A stretch of DNA of 64,000 nt, taken from positions 1 through 64,000 of the forward strand of contig JAQGKC010000134.1 of the NCBI GenBank assembly GCA_028290305.1, written 5' to 3'. The position numbers were made by a program, and so were the translations under genes. This stretch comes from Bradyrhizobium sp. (lineage in GTDB: Bacteria > Pseudomonadota > Alphaproteobacteria > Rhizobiales > Xanthobacteraceae). The notes beneath the pieces were generated by a model, which saw only the letters and a program-made list of their open reading frames with translations, searched no databases and was not told where the DNA came from. Shown piece after piece: positions 25,230-33,787 of the stretch; positions within the stretch are counted from its first letter, which is position 1, and the number at the start of each line of letters is the position of its first letter.

Positions 25230-27656
25230 TCAGGCGACTTCCCGACGAGCATTTGTCGTCAGCGGATACGCGCTCTCAAAAGACGACGGCTTCCCGATCG
25301 CATACCCCTGGGCATAGTCCACACCAATTTTACGCAAGGCTTCGAGTATCTCATTGCTCTCAACAAATTCAGCGATGGTACGCTTACCCATCACCCTGGC
25401 AATGTGAACGATGCTTTCGACCATGGCACGGTCGACGTCGCTATTGAGCATTTCCGTTACGAAGCTTCCGTCTATCTTGATATGGTCGACCGGCAGATGT
25501 TTCAGATAAGAAAAAGATGACATTCCAGTGCCAAAGTCGTCGAGCGAGAAGCGACAGCCCAATCTCTTCAACGCCTGAATGAACCGTCTTGCGCTGGATA
25601 GGTTGGCAATCGCGCTGGTTTCAGTGATTTCGAAACAGATCAGCTCGGGAGGAATTTGATGAATTTCAAACTGTCGACGCACGTAATCGATGAAATCATC
25701 GTCGCTAAAGGTCGTGCCGGAGAGATTGATCGCACAACTCGATAATTGAGCTGGCTCTGAGGAATTTAGTCGACTGGCCAGCAGGGCGAATGCATTTCGA
25801 ACAACCCAGCGATCGATTAGCGGCATCAAGCCATACCGCTCAGCTGCTGGAATGAAGCTGCCAGGCTGGACCAGCTTTCCGTCTTCGTCGCGCAGCCTGA
25901 GTAGCAGCTCGAAGCAGGAACGATCGGGCTCACTCTTGTTCAGCGCACGAATTTCCTGCGCAAACAGACAAAACCGCTGTTCATCCAGCCCGTTCCTGAT
26001 CCTTTGCACCCAGGCCATCTCGCCGACACGTTGGACCAGTTCGGAATCGCTGGGATGATAGACCTGAACGCGATTGCGGCCCTTCTCCTTCGCCATATAG
26101 CAAGCCATATCGGCTGCCCGTAGTGTCTCTTCCATGGCATTGGCCTTCGCGACGTGCACGAGACCGATGCTTACGCTGATATTGAAGGCGCAGCCATTCC
26201 AGACGAACCTTAATTCCTGCACGGCAAGCCGGAGGCGTTCTGCAATCCCTACCGCGGAACTGGCTTCGCAGTCCTGCAGGAGAATGCCAAACTCGTCGCC
26301 CCCCAACCGTGCGAGCAAGCCACCGATGCCGAGATTATCCTGCAGCAGATCGGACGTTTGTTTCAGTAGTTGGTCGCCCGCGGCATGACCACATGTATCG
26401 TTGACGACCTTGAATTGGTCGAGATCAAGAAACATGAGTGAATGCTCGCTAGTTTCGCGGGACAGCTTGTCGATCGCCTTCCCAAGACGGGTTTCAAACT
26501 CGCGACGGTTGACGAGCCCTGTCAAAGCGTCGTGCGATGCCTGCCAGGACAGGCGCGCAACGAATTCTCGTTCGCTGGTCATGTCGTGAAGAACCAGCAC
26601 CATACCTGCAGCCTGGCCGTCCGAATGCAGGGGCGCTCCAACGATGGATACAGCCACCTCGCTGGAATCGCGCCTGACAAGAAGCTGGCGATCGAGTGTT
26701 ACCCCGTCGCAACGGCCCAGATAGATCAATTGGTCGTTTGCCTCCCCGGTGGATTCGTCGACAATGGAGAACAGCGAATTCAATGGCGATCCGCTCGCTT
26801 CGGAAATTGCGCATCCTGTCAGACGTTCGGCCATCGGATTCATATAATTCAGCCGGCCGTCGGCATCGGTAGTAATGACTGCCTCGCCAAGCGAAGCCAG
26901 CGTCACCTGGGCCCGCTCTTTCTCAACCTTCAGGGCGTTCTCAAAGGTCAATCGCTGCTTCATCATTTTGCGCGTGTGCCAGACGATCAAGAAGACGAGG
27001 CAAATGGCTGTCAGAAAATTTGCGACCGTCAGCAGAAACTTGATGGCCCGCGAGCCTTCTCCAAGACTCTCCGAGAATGCCCTTGCAAACGGGGCAAGCC
27101 GCCCGTCAATCAGATCGATTTGCTCCTTGCGGTCCGCCCGCCCGACGATACCCGTGGCGCTGGAGAAATCCTCATGGATTGCGTCGCCAAGAGACGCCAA
27201 CTGATCCAGGAACGGATCCGTTGCTCTCCAATGACGAATCGCCATCGCCATATAAGGAACGTCCTGGAAATTCCGAAACAACCAGATCATTCCAGGAATA
27301 TCGTCGGGATGATTCCCACCTCCCATGAAGCCGCCTTGGGCGGCCTTCAGATCAGGTGTTCGCTGTTCCAAGGCGTATCGCGCGGCCCGATCGGCCAGCG
27401 GAACAGCCAGCGCAGACTTAAACCGGCTGTAGAATTCTTCGTCGCCGGTCTGCGAATAGAGCGAGATAAAGTGGATTGCGTCCTTCTGGCCCTTCGACCA
27501 CAGCCCCTCTCCGCCGACATAGGCGCGAACTGACGACAGCGTCTCCAGACTGAGGCCGGCGAGAAATGCCTGGAAGAGAATAACCGCCACAAAGGGCGAT
27601 ACAAGCCGCAAAAGGCGTCGCTTGCCGGACGTAGAAGCCATCATTGCGGAACCCAA
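25230..27656 (-). CDS. Membrane-bound PAS-GGDEF-EAL protein (c-di-GMP turnover)
   Basis: 808 residues. Two membrane helices (about 14-38 and 207-228) bracket a periplasmic helical sensor region of about 170 residues. A PAS domain follows, then a GGDEF domain with intact GGDEF at 452-456, so cyclase activity is plausible. The EAL domain reads ELL at 583-585 instead of EAL, but the other catalytic residues look present (INLSG, EITETSA, LDDFGTGMSSFSYL, KIDGSFV, AEFVES, AQGY). It may make or degrade c-di-GMP depending on the periplasmic signal. It is monocistronic and convergent with regR. Confidence 0.9.
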   Translation of the reverse strand: MGSAMMASTSGKRRLLRLVSPFVAVILFQAFLAGLSLETLSSVRAYVGGEGLWSKGQKDAIHFISLYSQTGDEEFYSRFKSALAVPLADRAARYALEQRTPDLKAAQGGFMGGGNHPDDIPGMIWLFRNFQDVPYMAMAIRHWRATDPFLDQLASLGDAIHEDFSSATGIVGRADRKEQIDLIDGRLAPFARAFSESLGEGSRAIKFLLTVANFLTAICLVFLIVWHTRKMMKQRLTFENALKVEKERAQVTLASLGEAVITTDADGRLNYMNPMAERLTGCAISEASGSPLNSLFSIVDESTGEANDQLIYLGRCDGVTLDRQLLVRRDSSEVAVSIVGAPLHSDGQAAGMVLVLHDMTSEREFVARLSWQASHDALTGLVNRREFETRLGKAIDKLSRETSEHSLMFLDLDQFKVVNDTCGHAAGDQLLKQTSDLLQDNLGIGGLLARLGGDEFGILLQDCEASSAVGIAERLRLAVQELRFVWNGCAFNISVSIGLVHVAKANAMEETLRAADMACYMAKEKGRNRVQVYHPSDSELVQRVGEMAWVQRIRNGLDEQRFCLFAQEIRALNKSEPDRSCFELLLRLRDEDGKLVQPGSFIPAAERYGLMPLIDRWVVRNAFALLASRLNSSEPAQLSSCAINLSGTTFSDDDFIDYVRRQFEIHQIPPELICFEITETSAIANLSSARRFIQALKRLGCRFSLDDFGTGMSSFSYLKHLPVDHIKIDGSFVTEMLNSDVDRAMVESIVHIARVMGKRTIAEFVESNEILEALRKIGVDYAQGYAIGKPSSFESAYPLTTNARREVA

Positions 27657-28084
27657 TCTGTCCTTCTGAGCGGACTTCGTGCCGCGCCCCGATCGCTTGC
27701 CTCGAATGTTCCTTATCTACCGCAGCGCCCGCATGGTGCCCGAGGGGATTATGTGTTGGCACTCGTTGGATTGCGGTGCCGGTCAACTCGAACTGCTGGA
27801 GTAAGGATGGCGGCTTTAAGATCGCGTTGTTCTGACCGCTCACGCCATCCTTAAGATCGATCGTGGTGAAAGGTGCGTGAACATATTAACATTCATTTCG
27901 CGAACCGATTTCACCGAAAGCGCGCACCGCCGAAGAACGATCCCGGTTCCATGGAACCGCCATTTTAGCTGATCTGAGTATGCGCCCGTCGAGATCAGCA
28001 TTCCCAAAGCCTCGTCATTGTGGCTGTGAGCCTGACGATGACGCATGATTCAAGCTTCCAAACTGGAGCTTCGAAGTTCACGCC
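27657..28084. other. Gap without a convincing gene
   Basis: 428 bases between the GGDEF/EAL start and the mmcB stop, so it carries the promoter of the former. It includes a perfect 16-base palindrome CGGTTCCATGGAACCG at 27944-27959. A 68-codon frame on the minus strand (27840-28046) has no ribosome site or recognisable product and is not called. Confidence 0.5.
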
Positions 28085-28570
28085 CTAAAACTCGGCATGC
28101 CCCTGCGGATCGATCAGCCGACTGATGCGTTGCGCCGCGGCCATCGCGAACCGCACCATCATCAGCTTGCGGGTCGGCGCCGGCAGCCGATGCTCCGGCG
28201 CCTCGCAATGCATATGCGCGCCATAGGCATCGGCAACGATCAGGCCGGTCTGCTTGGGAAAAATCTCGCACGGCAGATCCTGCGTGAACGCAAAGAACAA
28301 CCGGTCGCAATGCGCCCGGTAGTCCGGCCATTTCTGGTCGGCGCGCAAATCCTCGATCGATGACTTGATTTCGACGATCCAGATCTCGCCGCGCTCGTTC
28401 AATGCCACCAGATCGGCGCGCCGTCCCGACGGCAGCGGCAATTCACTGATGCAGGCAAAACCCAGCGACCGTAACAGCCGCGCGGTGCCGCGCGCGATCG
28501 CCAGCGCCGTTTCCGACTGACGGCGGTCCAGCGGCGGCACCAGGGCCACTTGGCGAGCGTGCGATTCCAT
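28085..28570 (-). CDS. mmcB: MmcB-family DNA repair protein (PD-(D/E)XK nuclease-like)
   Basis: About 161 residues of the MmcB family (formerly DUF1052), named for mitomycin C sensitivity in Caulobacter. The segment RRADLVALNERGEIWIVEIK carries the D...E-x-K arrangement of a PD-(D/E)XK nuclease fold, and RADQKWPDYRAHCDRLFFAF follows. A role in recombination or crosslink repair is known for the family; the nuclease activity is inferred. Starts at 28630, 28582 or 28570 are possible. MESHARQVALVPPLDRRQSE at 28570 is chosen because relatives begin there as far as I recall. Confidence 0.83.
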   Translation of the reverse strand: MESHARQVALVPPLDRRQSETALAIARGTARLLRSLGFACISELPLPSGRRADLVALNERGEIWIVEIKSSIEDLRADQKWPDYRAHCDRLFFAFTQDLPCEIFPKQTGLIVADAYGAHMHCEAPEHRLPAPTRKLMMVRFAMAAAQRISRLIDPQGHAEF

Positions 28571-28711
28571 GACTGCAAACATAGAGCGCGATCGGCAAAG
28601 TGGAAACCGGTTTTGCGCCCAGTCACGCAAGAGACGGGAACCCAGGGCATCCTTACCGCTTAATCTCTTGCCGCTCGAGACCGAAGGCGGACCGATGAAG
28701 GCTGCCTCAGC

Positions 28712-30412
28712 ATGATCGACGACCTTTGGTACAAGAACGGCGTGTTCTATTGCCTGTCCGTCGGCACCTATATGGACGCCAATGGCGACGGCGTCGGCGA
28801 TTTCAAGGGCTTGTTGCGGCGGCTGGATTATTTGAGCGGCCTGGGCGTCACGGCGATCTGGCTGATGCCATTCCAGCCGTCACCTGACAAGGACGACGGT
28901 TACGACATCTCGGACTATTATGGCGTCGATCCCCGCTACGGCACGCTCGGCGACTTCGTCGAGTTCACGCATGGCTGCCGGCAACGCGGCATCCGCGTCA
29001 TCATCGACCTCGTTGTCAACCACACCTCGGATGCGCATTCGTGGTTTCGCGACGCACGAAGCTCAAAGGATTCGCCCTATCGCGACTGGTATGTCTGGGC
29101 CGACAAGAAACCCGCCAATGCCGACAAGGGCATGGTGTTTCCCGGCGTGCAAAAATCCACCTGGACGCGTGATAAGGAAGCCGGCGCCTGGTACTTCCAC
29201 CGCTTCTATGACTTCCAGCCCGACCTCAACACCTCGAACCCGGGCGTGCAGGCCGAGATCCTCAAGATCATGGGCTTCTGGATTCAGCTCGGGGTATCCG
29301 GCTTTCGCATGGACGCCGTCCCGTTCGTGATATCGACCAAGGGCGCGAAGGTTCGCACGCCGGTCGAGCAATACGACATGCTGCGCGCGTTTCGGGAATT
29401 TCTGCAATGGCGGCAGGGCAACGCCATTATCCTTGCGGAAGCCAATGTGCTGCCCGAAACCGACATGGAGTATTTCGGCGACGACGGCGACCGTATGCAC
29501 ATGATGTTCAATTTCCATGTCAACCAGCATCTGTTCTATGCCATGGCGTCCGCCGACTCCCGTCCGCTCGCCAAGGCGCTCAAGGCCACCAAGCCACGAC
29601 CGGCCTCCGCGCAATGGGGATTGTTCCTGCGCAATCACGACGAGCTCGATCTCGGCCGATTGACCAAGGCGCAGCGCAACGTGGTGTTCGAGAACTTCGG
29701 TCCCGACAAGAATATGCAGCTTTACGATCGCGGCATTCGCCGCCGCCTGGCGCCGATGCTGGGCGGCGACCGCCGGCGCCTCGAGCTTGCCTACAGCCTG
29801 ATGTGCACGCTGCCGGGAACGCCCGTGATCCGCTATGGCGATGAAATCGGGATGGGCGACAATCTTGATCTACCCGAGCGCAATTGCGCCCGCACACCGA
29901 TGCAATGGTCGACCGAACCGCATGGCGGCTTCACGGAAAGCGACAGGCCGTGCTCGCCAGTCATCGACAAAGGCCCCTACGGCTTCGAGCACGTCAATGT
30001 CGCCAAGCAGCGCCGCGATCCCGGCTCGATGCTGAACTGGACCGAGCGCATCATCCGGATGCGCAAGGAAGTCCCGGAGATCGGCTGGGGTGACTTCAAC
30101 GTGATTGCCGCGCGCGACCCGGCCGTCCTGGTTATTCGCTACGACTGGCGCAACAATTCAGTGTTGTTCGTGCACAATCTCGGCGACAAGCCGCGAGAGG
30201 TCGCGTTTGCGGTTGGCCTTCCCGGGGATGCCGGCAAGCTTTTGGTCAACCTGCTGACGGAAGACCACAGCCAGGCCAACGAACGCGGCAGGCATACACT
30301 CCTGCTCGAAGCCTACGGTTACCGCTGGTATCGCGTTGGGGGCCTCGACTATTTGCTCAAGCGCAGCGACATCGACACCGACGCGTCGGGCAACGCAAAT
30401 CATCCGGCTTGA
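28712..30412 (+). CDS. GH13 alpha-amylase family protein, trehalose synthase-like
   Basis: 566 residues with a complete GH13 barrel: DLVVNHTS, GFRMDAVPF (nucleophile D201), ILAEANV (acid/base E243) and LRNHDE (D310). The HRFYDFQPDLNTSNP motif and RTPMQWS are close to trehalose synthase (maltose glucosylmutase) and related GH13_16 enzymes, which interconvert maltose and trehalose. No maltokinase domain is attached. It is divergent from mmcB and convergent with the second GH13 gene, whose reading frame overlaps its last 13 bases. Plain alpha-amylase or glucosidase activity cannot be excluded. Confidence 0.85.
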   Translation: MIDDLWYKNGVFYCLSVGTYMDANGDGVGDFKGLLRRLDYLSGLGVTAIWLMPFQPSPDKDDGYDISDYYGVDPRYGTLGDFVEFTHGCRQRGIRVIIDLVVNHTSDAHSWFRDARSSKDSPYRDWYVWADKKPANADKGMVFPGVQKSTWTRDKEAGAWYFHRFYDFQPDLNTSNPGVQAEILKIMGFWIQLGVSGFRMDAVPFVISTKGAKVRTPVEQYDMLRAFREFLQWRQGNAIILAEANVLPETDMEYFGDDGDRMHMMFNFHVNQHLFYAMASADSRPLAKALKATKPRPASAQWGLFLRNHDELDLGRLTKAQRNVVFENFGPDKNMQLYDRGIRRRLAPMLGGDRRRLELAYSLMCTLPGTPVIRYGDEIGMGDNLDLPERNCARTPMQWSTEPHGGFTESDRPCSPVIDKGPYGFEHVNVAKQRRDPGSMLNWTERIIRMRKEVPEIGWGDFNVIAARDPAVLVIRYDWRNNSVLFVHNLGDKPREVAFAVGLPGDAGKLLVNLLTEDHSQANERGRHTLLLEAYGYRWYRVGGLDYLLKRSDIDTDASGNANHPA

Positions 30413-32013
30413 TCGTCTGATGCGCCGACAATGACGCCCTCATTGCCGCGCAAGTCCAGCACGCCCTCGATGCTTTCGTGCTGCCGGTCGAGAAACGTTG
30501 ACAGCACAATCTCACTGCCGAAGCCAATCGAACTTGAGGTGACCGAAACAGGCTCGGCGCCGAGATTCAACGCGACCACGACAGCCTTTCCCTCGCTCTG
30601 CCGTCGATAGAGCAAGAGGTCGCCTTGCGCCGCGATTGGCGCGTAATCGCCAGACATCAGCGCCGGCGTTTCTTTCCTGAGCTTGATCAGCGCCTTGTAG
30701 AGGCTGAGAATCGACCGGGCGTCCGCCTCGAGATTAACCACGTTCTCGTGCGCAAAATCGTGCGCCACCGGCAGCCACGGCATCGATGTCGAGAAACCCG
30801 CGTTAGGCGTCGCGTCCCACTGCATCGGCGTCCGGCAGCCGTCGCGGCCGACGCCAATGCCTGGAACGTTCTTCTCAAAGGGATCGCGCACCTGATCGGG
30901 CGTAATCGCCACCTGACGCATGCCGATCTCGTCGCCATAGTAGAGCGTCGGCGTTCCCCGCAGGGTCAACAGCAGCATCGCGGCGACGCGCGCCTGATCC
31001 GGGCCTACCCGGCTCGCCACCCGCGGACGATCATGATTGCCGAGCACCCAGTTCGGCCACGCGCCGGCCGGCAGCGCGCCCTCGTAATCGGCAATGATCT
31101 TCTCGATCGAACGCGCGCTCCATAGCGTCGACAGCAGCGCAAAGTTGAACGGCATCTGCGCGCCCGTAAGATCGTTACCGTAATAAGCGACCAGCCGTTG
31201 GACCGGAAGATAAATCTCTCCGATCAGCACACGGGACTCGAACTCGTCGGTAACCCGCCGCATCTCCGCAATGACGTCATGAACTTCGGGTTGATCGGTC
31301 GAGTACCGCGTCAGTATCTTTTCATGCGGAGGCCGGCCCTCGACGTAATTTGGATTGGGCGGATTGTCGCGGAATTCCGCGTCCTTGATCAGATGCCAGA
31401 GCACATCGACGCGGAAGCCGTCGACGCCCTTCCGAAGCCAGAACCGCATCACGTCATAGATTGCCTCTCGCACCGCTGGATTGCGCCAGTTCAAATCCGG
31501 CTGCTGGGCGAGGAAGGCGTGATAATAATATTGTCCTGTCGAAGCGTCGTAGGCCCAGGCACCGCCGCCGAATTCCGACAGCCAGTTGTTCGGCGGTCCG
31601 CCGTCCGGGCCTGGGTCACGCCAGATGTACCAGTCACGTTTCGGATTATCTTGGGAGTTCCGGCTTTCGATGAACCAGGGATGCTGATCGGACGTATGGT
31701 TCGGCACGAGGTCCAGGATGATTTTGAGACCGCTTGAATGCGCCGCATCCACGAGCGCGTCGAAATCCTCCACGGTGCCGAACAGCGGATCGATCCAGGT
31801 ATAATCCGATATGTCGTAACCGAAATCAGCCATCGGAGATGGAAAGATCGGCGACAGCCAGACCGCGTCGACACCCAGGGTCAGCAAATAAGGCAGCCGG
31901 TCGATGATCCCTACGATATCCCCGACCCCGTCGGCATTGGCGTCCTGAAATGAGCGCGGATAGATTTGATAGAAGACGCCATCTCGCCACCAGGATTCAT
32001 AGCTCTGATTCAT
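30400..32013 (-). CDS. GH13 alpha-glucosidase (oligo-1,6-glucosidase type)
   Basis: 537 residues. The N-terminus SWWRDGVFYQIYPRSFQDAN and later DLVPNHTSDQHPWF are standard for GH13 alpha-glucosidases. Catalytic residues are D207 (GVDGFRVDV), E270 (LIGEIYLP) and D332 (LGNHDRPR), numbered from a start at 32025. No signal peptide is seen, so it acts in the cytoplasm on imported or internal glucosides. The ATG at 32013 has AAGGA 12 bases upstream, while the ATG at 32025 abuts that AAGGA. Its 3' end overlaps the trehalose-synthase-like gene tail to tail by 13 bases. Confidence 0.9.
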   Translation of the reverse strand: MNQSYESWWRDGVFYQIYPRSFQDANADGVGDIVGIIDRLPYLLTLGVDAVWLSPIFPSPMADFGYDISDYTWIDPLFGTVEDFDALVDAAHSSGLKIILDLVPNHTSDQHPWFIESRNSQDNPKRDWYIWRDPGPDGGPPNNWLSEFGGGAWAYDASTGQYYYHAFLAQQPDLNWRNPAVREAIYDVMRFWLRKGVDGFRVDVLWHLIKDAEFRDNPPNPNYVEGRPPHEKILTRYSTDQPEVHDVIAEMRRVTDEFESRVLIGEIYLPVQRLVAYYGNDLTGAQMPFNFALLSTLWSARSIEKIIADYEGALPAGAWPNWVLGNHDRPRVASRVGPDQARVAAMLLLTLRGTPTLYYGDEIGMRQVAITPDQVRDPFEKNVPGIGVGRDGCRTPMQWDATPNAGFSTSMPWLPVAHDFAHENVVNLEADARSILSLYKALIKLRKETPALMSGDYAPIAAQGDLLLYRRQSEGKAVVVALNLGAEPVSVTSSSIGFGSEIVLSTFLDRQHESIEGVLDLRGNEGVIVGASDDQAG

Positions 32014-32169
32014 CTTCGAAATCATTCCTTAAATCGCATTGCGCGGGGGCAACGCCCGAACCGCTGACCGGTTCAGCTTGAGCAAAGAGGGGGCGACAGC
32101 GAACGTCAAGCAACAGTTTTTTACTCAATTTGCCCTTGGCGCGCCGCAAAAAATCGGCATTGTGCAGGC

Positions 32170-32838
32170 ATGGCACAGCAAACCGAGACCAAGGCAAAGG
32201 CCGGCGCCGTCATCATTCCGGTGACGCTGTTCGAGCAGAATTGCACGTTGTTATGGTGCGAGACCACCAAAAAGGCCGTGGTGATCGACCCCGGCGGCGA
32301 CGTTGCGAAAATTCAGGCCGCGATCAAGCAATCCAATGTCACGGTCGAAAAGATCTGGCTGACCCACGGCCATATCGACCATGTCGGCGGCGCCGCCGAG
32401 CTGCGTGATGCGCTGAAAGTGCCGATCGAGGGCCCGCATATCGACGACAAATTCCTGCTCGACAATGTAGTGACCAGCGGCGTCCGTTTCGGCATGACCG
32501 GCGTGCGCGATTTCGCGCCGGATCGCTGGCTCAATGAAGGCGACCAGGTCTCGATCGGCGAGTTGACCTTCGACATCCTGCATTGCCCCGGCCATTCGCC
32601 GGGTAGCGTGGTGTTTTTCAACAAGGACATGCGCTTTGCGCATGTCGGCGACGTGCTGTTCAACGGTTCGGTCGGACGCAGCGACATTCCTGGCGGCAAT
32701 CACGCTACGCTGATCAAGTCGATTACCGACAAGCTGCTGCCGCTCGGCGACGATGTCGGCTTCATCTGCGGCCACGGCCCGGGCTCCAGCATCGGCCAGG
32801 AGCGGATGACCAATCCGTTTCTGACCGGCGCGATGTAG
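32170..32838 (+). CDS. MBL-fold metallo-hydrolase (glyoxalase II-like)
   Basis: 222 residues with the metallo-beta-lactamase metal motif THGHIDHVGG, then a histidine in ILHCPGHSPGS, an aspartate in HVGDVLFNGSVGRSD and a final FICGHGPGSSIGQER. The layout is close to the YcbL/GloB-like group of small hydrolases. A thioester such as S-lactoylglutathione is a possible substrate but this is not shown. It is divergent from the alpha-glucosidase and convergent with the HxlR gene. Confidence 0.88.
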   Translation: MAQQTETKAKAGAVIIPVTLFEQNCTLLWCETTKKAVVIDPGGDVAKIQAAIKQSNVTVEKIWLTHGHIDHVGGAAELRDALKVPIEGPHIDDKFLLDNVVTSGVRFGMTGVRDFAPDRWLNEGDQVSIGELTFDILHCPGHSPGSVVFFNKDMRFAHVGDVLFNGSVGRSDIPGGNHATLIKSITDKLLPLGDDVGFICGHGPGSSIGQERMTNPFLTGAM

Positions 32839-32906
32839 CAATCGGATTGGCGATTACCGGCGCGGCCTTGGTAGTTCAAGGCGATGTCTTTGATCGGCGG
32901 CACCGG

Positions 32907-33284
32907 TCATTCGGCCGCGACCATCTCAACCGCATTCGCCTGCGCGAGATGGCGCGTGCCCCAGTTGCGAATGGCGGCAATGACGGGGACAAAACTCTTG
33001 CCCTTGCGGGTCAGGCGATACTCGACCTTGGGCGGAACGAAGCCGTAGTCCTTGCGGTCGATCAGCCCGGTTTCAGTGAGCGCCTTCAATTCGCGGCTGA
33101 GCACGCGGGGCGCGATTTCCGAGCTGCCATCCAGGCCGCGCAACAGACCGGTCCTGATCTCGCCATAGCGCAGCGGACCATCCTTCAGATCCCAGACGAT
33201 CCGCAGCTTGTATTTGCCGCTGATCATTTTCTGGAATGCCGCCACCGGACATCCGCACGCCGGCGCTGACTTCGCTTTCGCCAT
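32907..33284 (-). CDS. HxlR-family transcriptional regulator
   Basis: 125 residues, a winged-helix protein. CGCPVAAFQKMISGKYKLRIVWDL is the conserved N-terminal region of HxlR proteins (first part quoted), with the characteristic cysteine before the helix (C10 and C12 here), and LSRELKALTETGLIDRKDY is the recognition-helix region. Relatives sense electrophiles or oxidants through such cysteines. It is divergent from a small protein gene, which is the likely target, and a candidate operator lies between them. Confidence 0.9.
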   Translation of the reverse strand: MAKAKSAPACGCPVAAFQKMISGKYKLRIVWDLKDGPLRYGEIRTGLLRGLDGSSEIAPRVLSRELKALTETGLIDRKDYGFVPPKVEYRLTRKGKSFVPVIAAIRNWGTRHLAQANAVEMVAAE

Positions 33285-33349
33285 TTCATATCTCCAGCAA
33301 TGCGTCTCTCCTACCTCTTCAAAGTACGAGCAGCGGCAGGAAAGTTCAT

Positions 33350-33370
33350 AGTATCATTTTTGTCCATACT
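33350..33370. promoter_or_regulatory. Candidate HxlR operator
   Basis: A dyad AGTAT-N11-ATACT lies in the gap between the divergent HxlR and small-protein genes, 66 bases from the former start and 94 from the latter. HxlR dimers bind inverted repeats of about this size. The assignment rests on position and symmetry only. Confidence 0.35.
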
Positions 33371-33463
33371 TGCGTTATTACATCCATCGGCGCCAGATTA
33401 CGGTGTGAGGGCCGATGTTGTGGAGTGCAAACCGCTATCGCCGACATCGTCAAGGAGCCATCG

Positions 33464-33787
33464 ATGAAGCATTTCATGATCAAATATCAGTTTGCCAACG
33501 GCACCACGCAGGACTGGCATCAGGAAATCGGCCGGTTCATTTCCGCACTTGACAGAGATCCCGACCTGAAGGGGAAAATCACCTATCGCTGCATGAAGAA
33601 CCGTGACGACGCCAGCTACTATCATCTCGCCGCAGCCGTCGACGAACAGGCCATCAAGACGCTGCAGCAGCGGGATTTCTTCAAACATTATACGGAAAAG
33701 ACCCGGCAGGTCGCCAGCGGCGGCGAGGTGGTGGTGACACCGATCGAACTGATCGCCGAAACTGCATCGGCCGTAAGCGAGCGCTAG
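33464..33787 (+). CDS. Small conserved protein, possible dimeric alpha/beta-barrel fold
   Basis: 107 residues. The pattern FMIKYQFANGTTQDWHQEIGR, TYRCMKNRDDASYYHLAAA and QQRDFFKHYTEKTRQV suggests the antibiotic-monooxygenase/dimeric alpha-beta barrel fold, but no catalytic residue can be named. AAGGAG precedes the ATG at 33464 by eight bases; the frame is open further upstream without family-like sequence. It is divergent from the HxlR gene and its stop overlaps the tail of the hybrid kinase by four bases. Confidence 0.65.
   Translation: MKHFMIKYQFANGTTQDWHQEIGRFISALDRDPDLKGKITYRCMKNRDDASYYHLAAAVDEQAIKTLQQRDFFKHYTEKTRQVASGGEVVVTPIELIAETASAVSER

Noticed and set aside
27944..27959. Perfect palindrome CGGTTCCATGGAACCG as an EcfG site
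   Set aside because: GGAAC occurs on both strands but without a correctly spaced -10 element; left as an unexplained palindrome.
27840..28046. A 68-codon frame upstream of the GGDEF/EAL gene
   Set aside because: No ribosome site, and it runs through a palindrome; probably non-coding.
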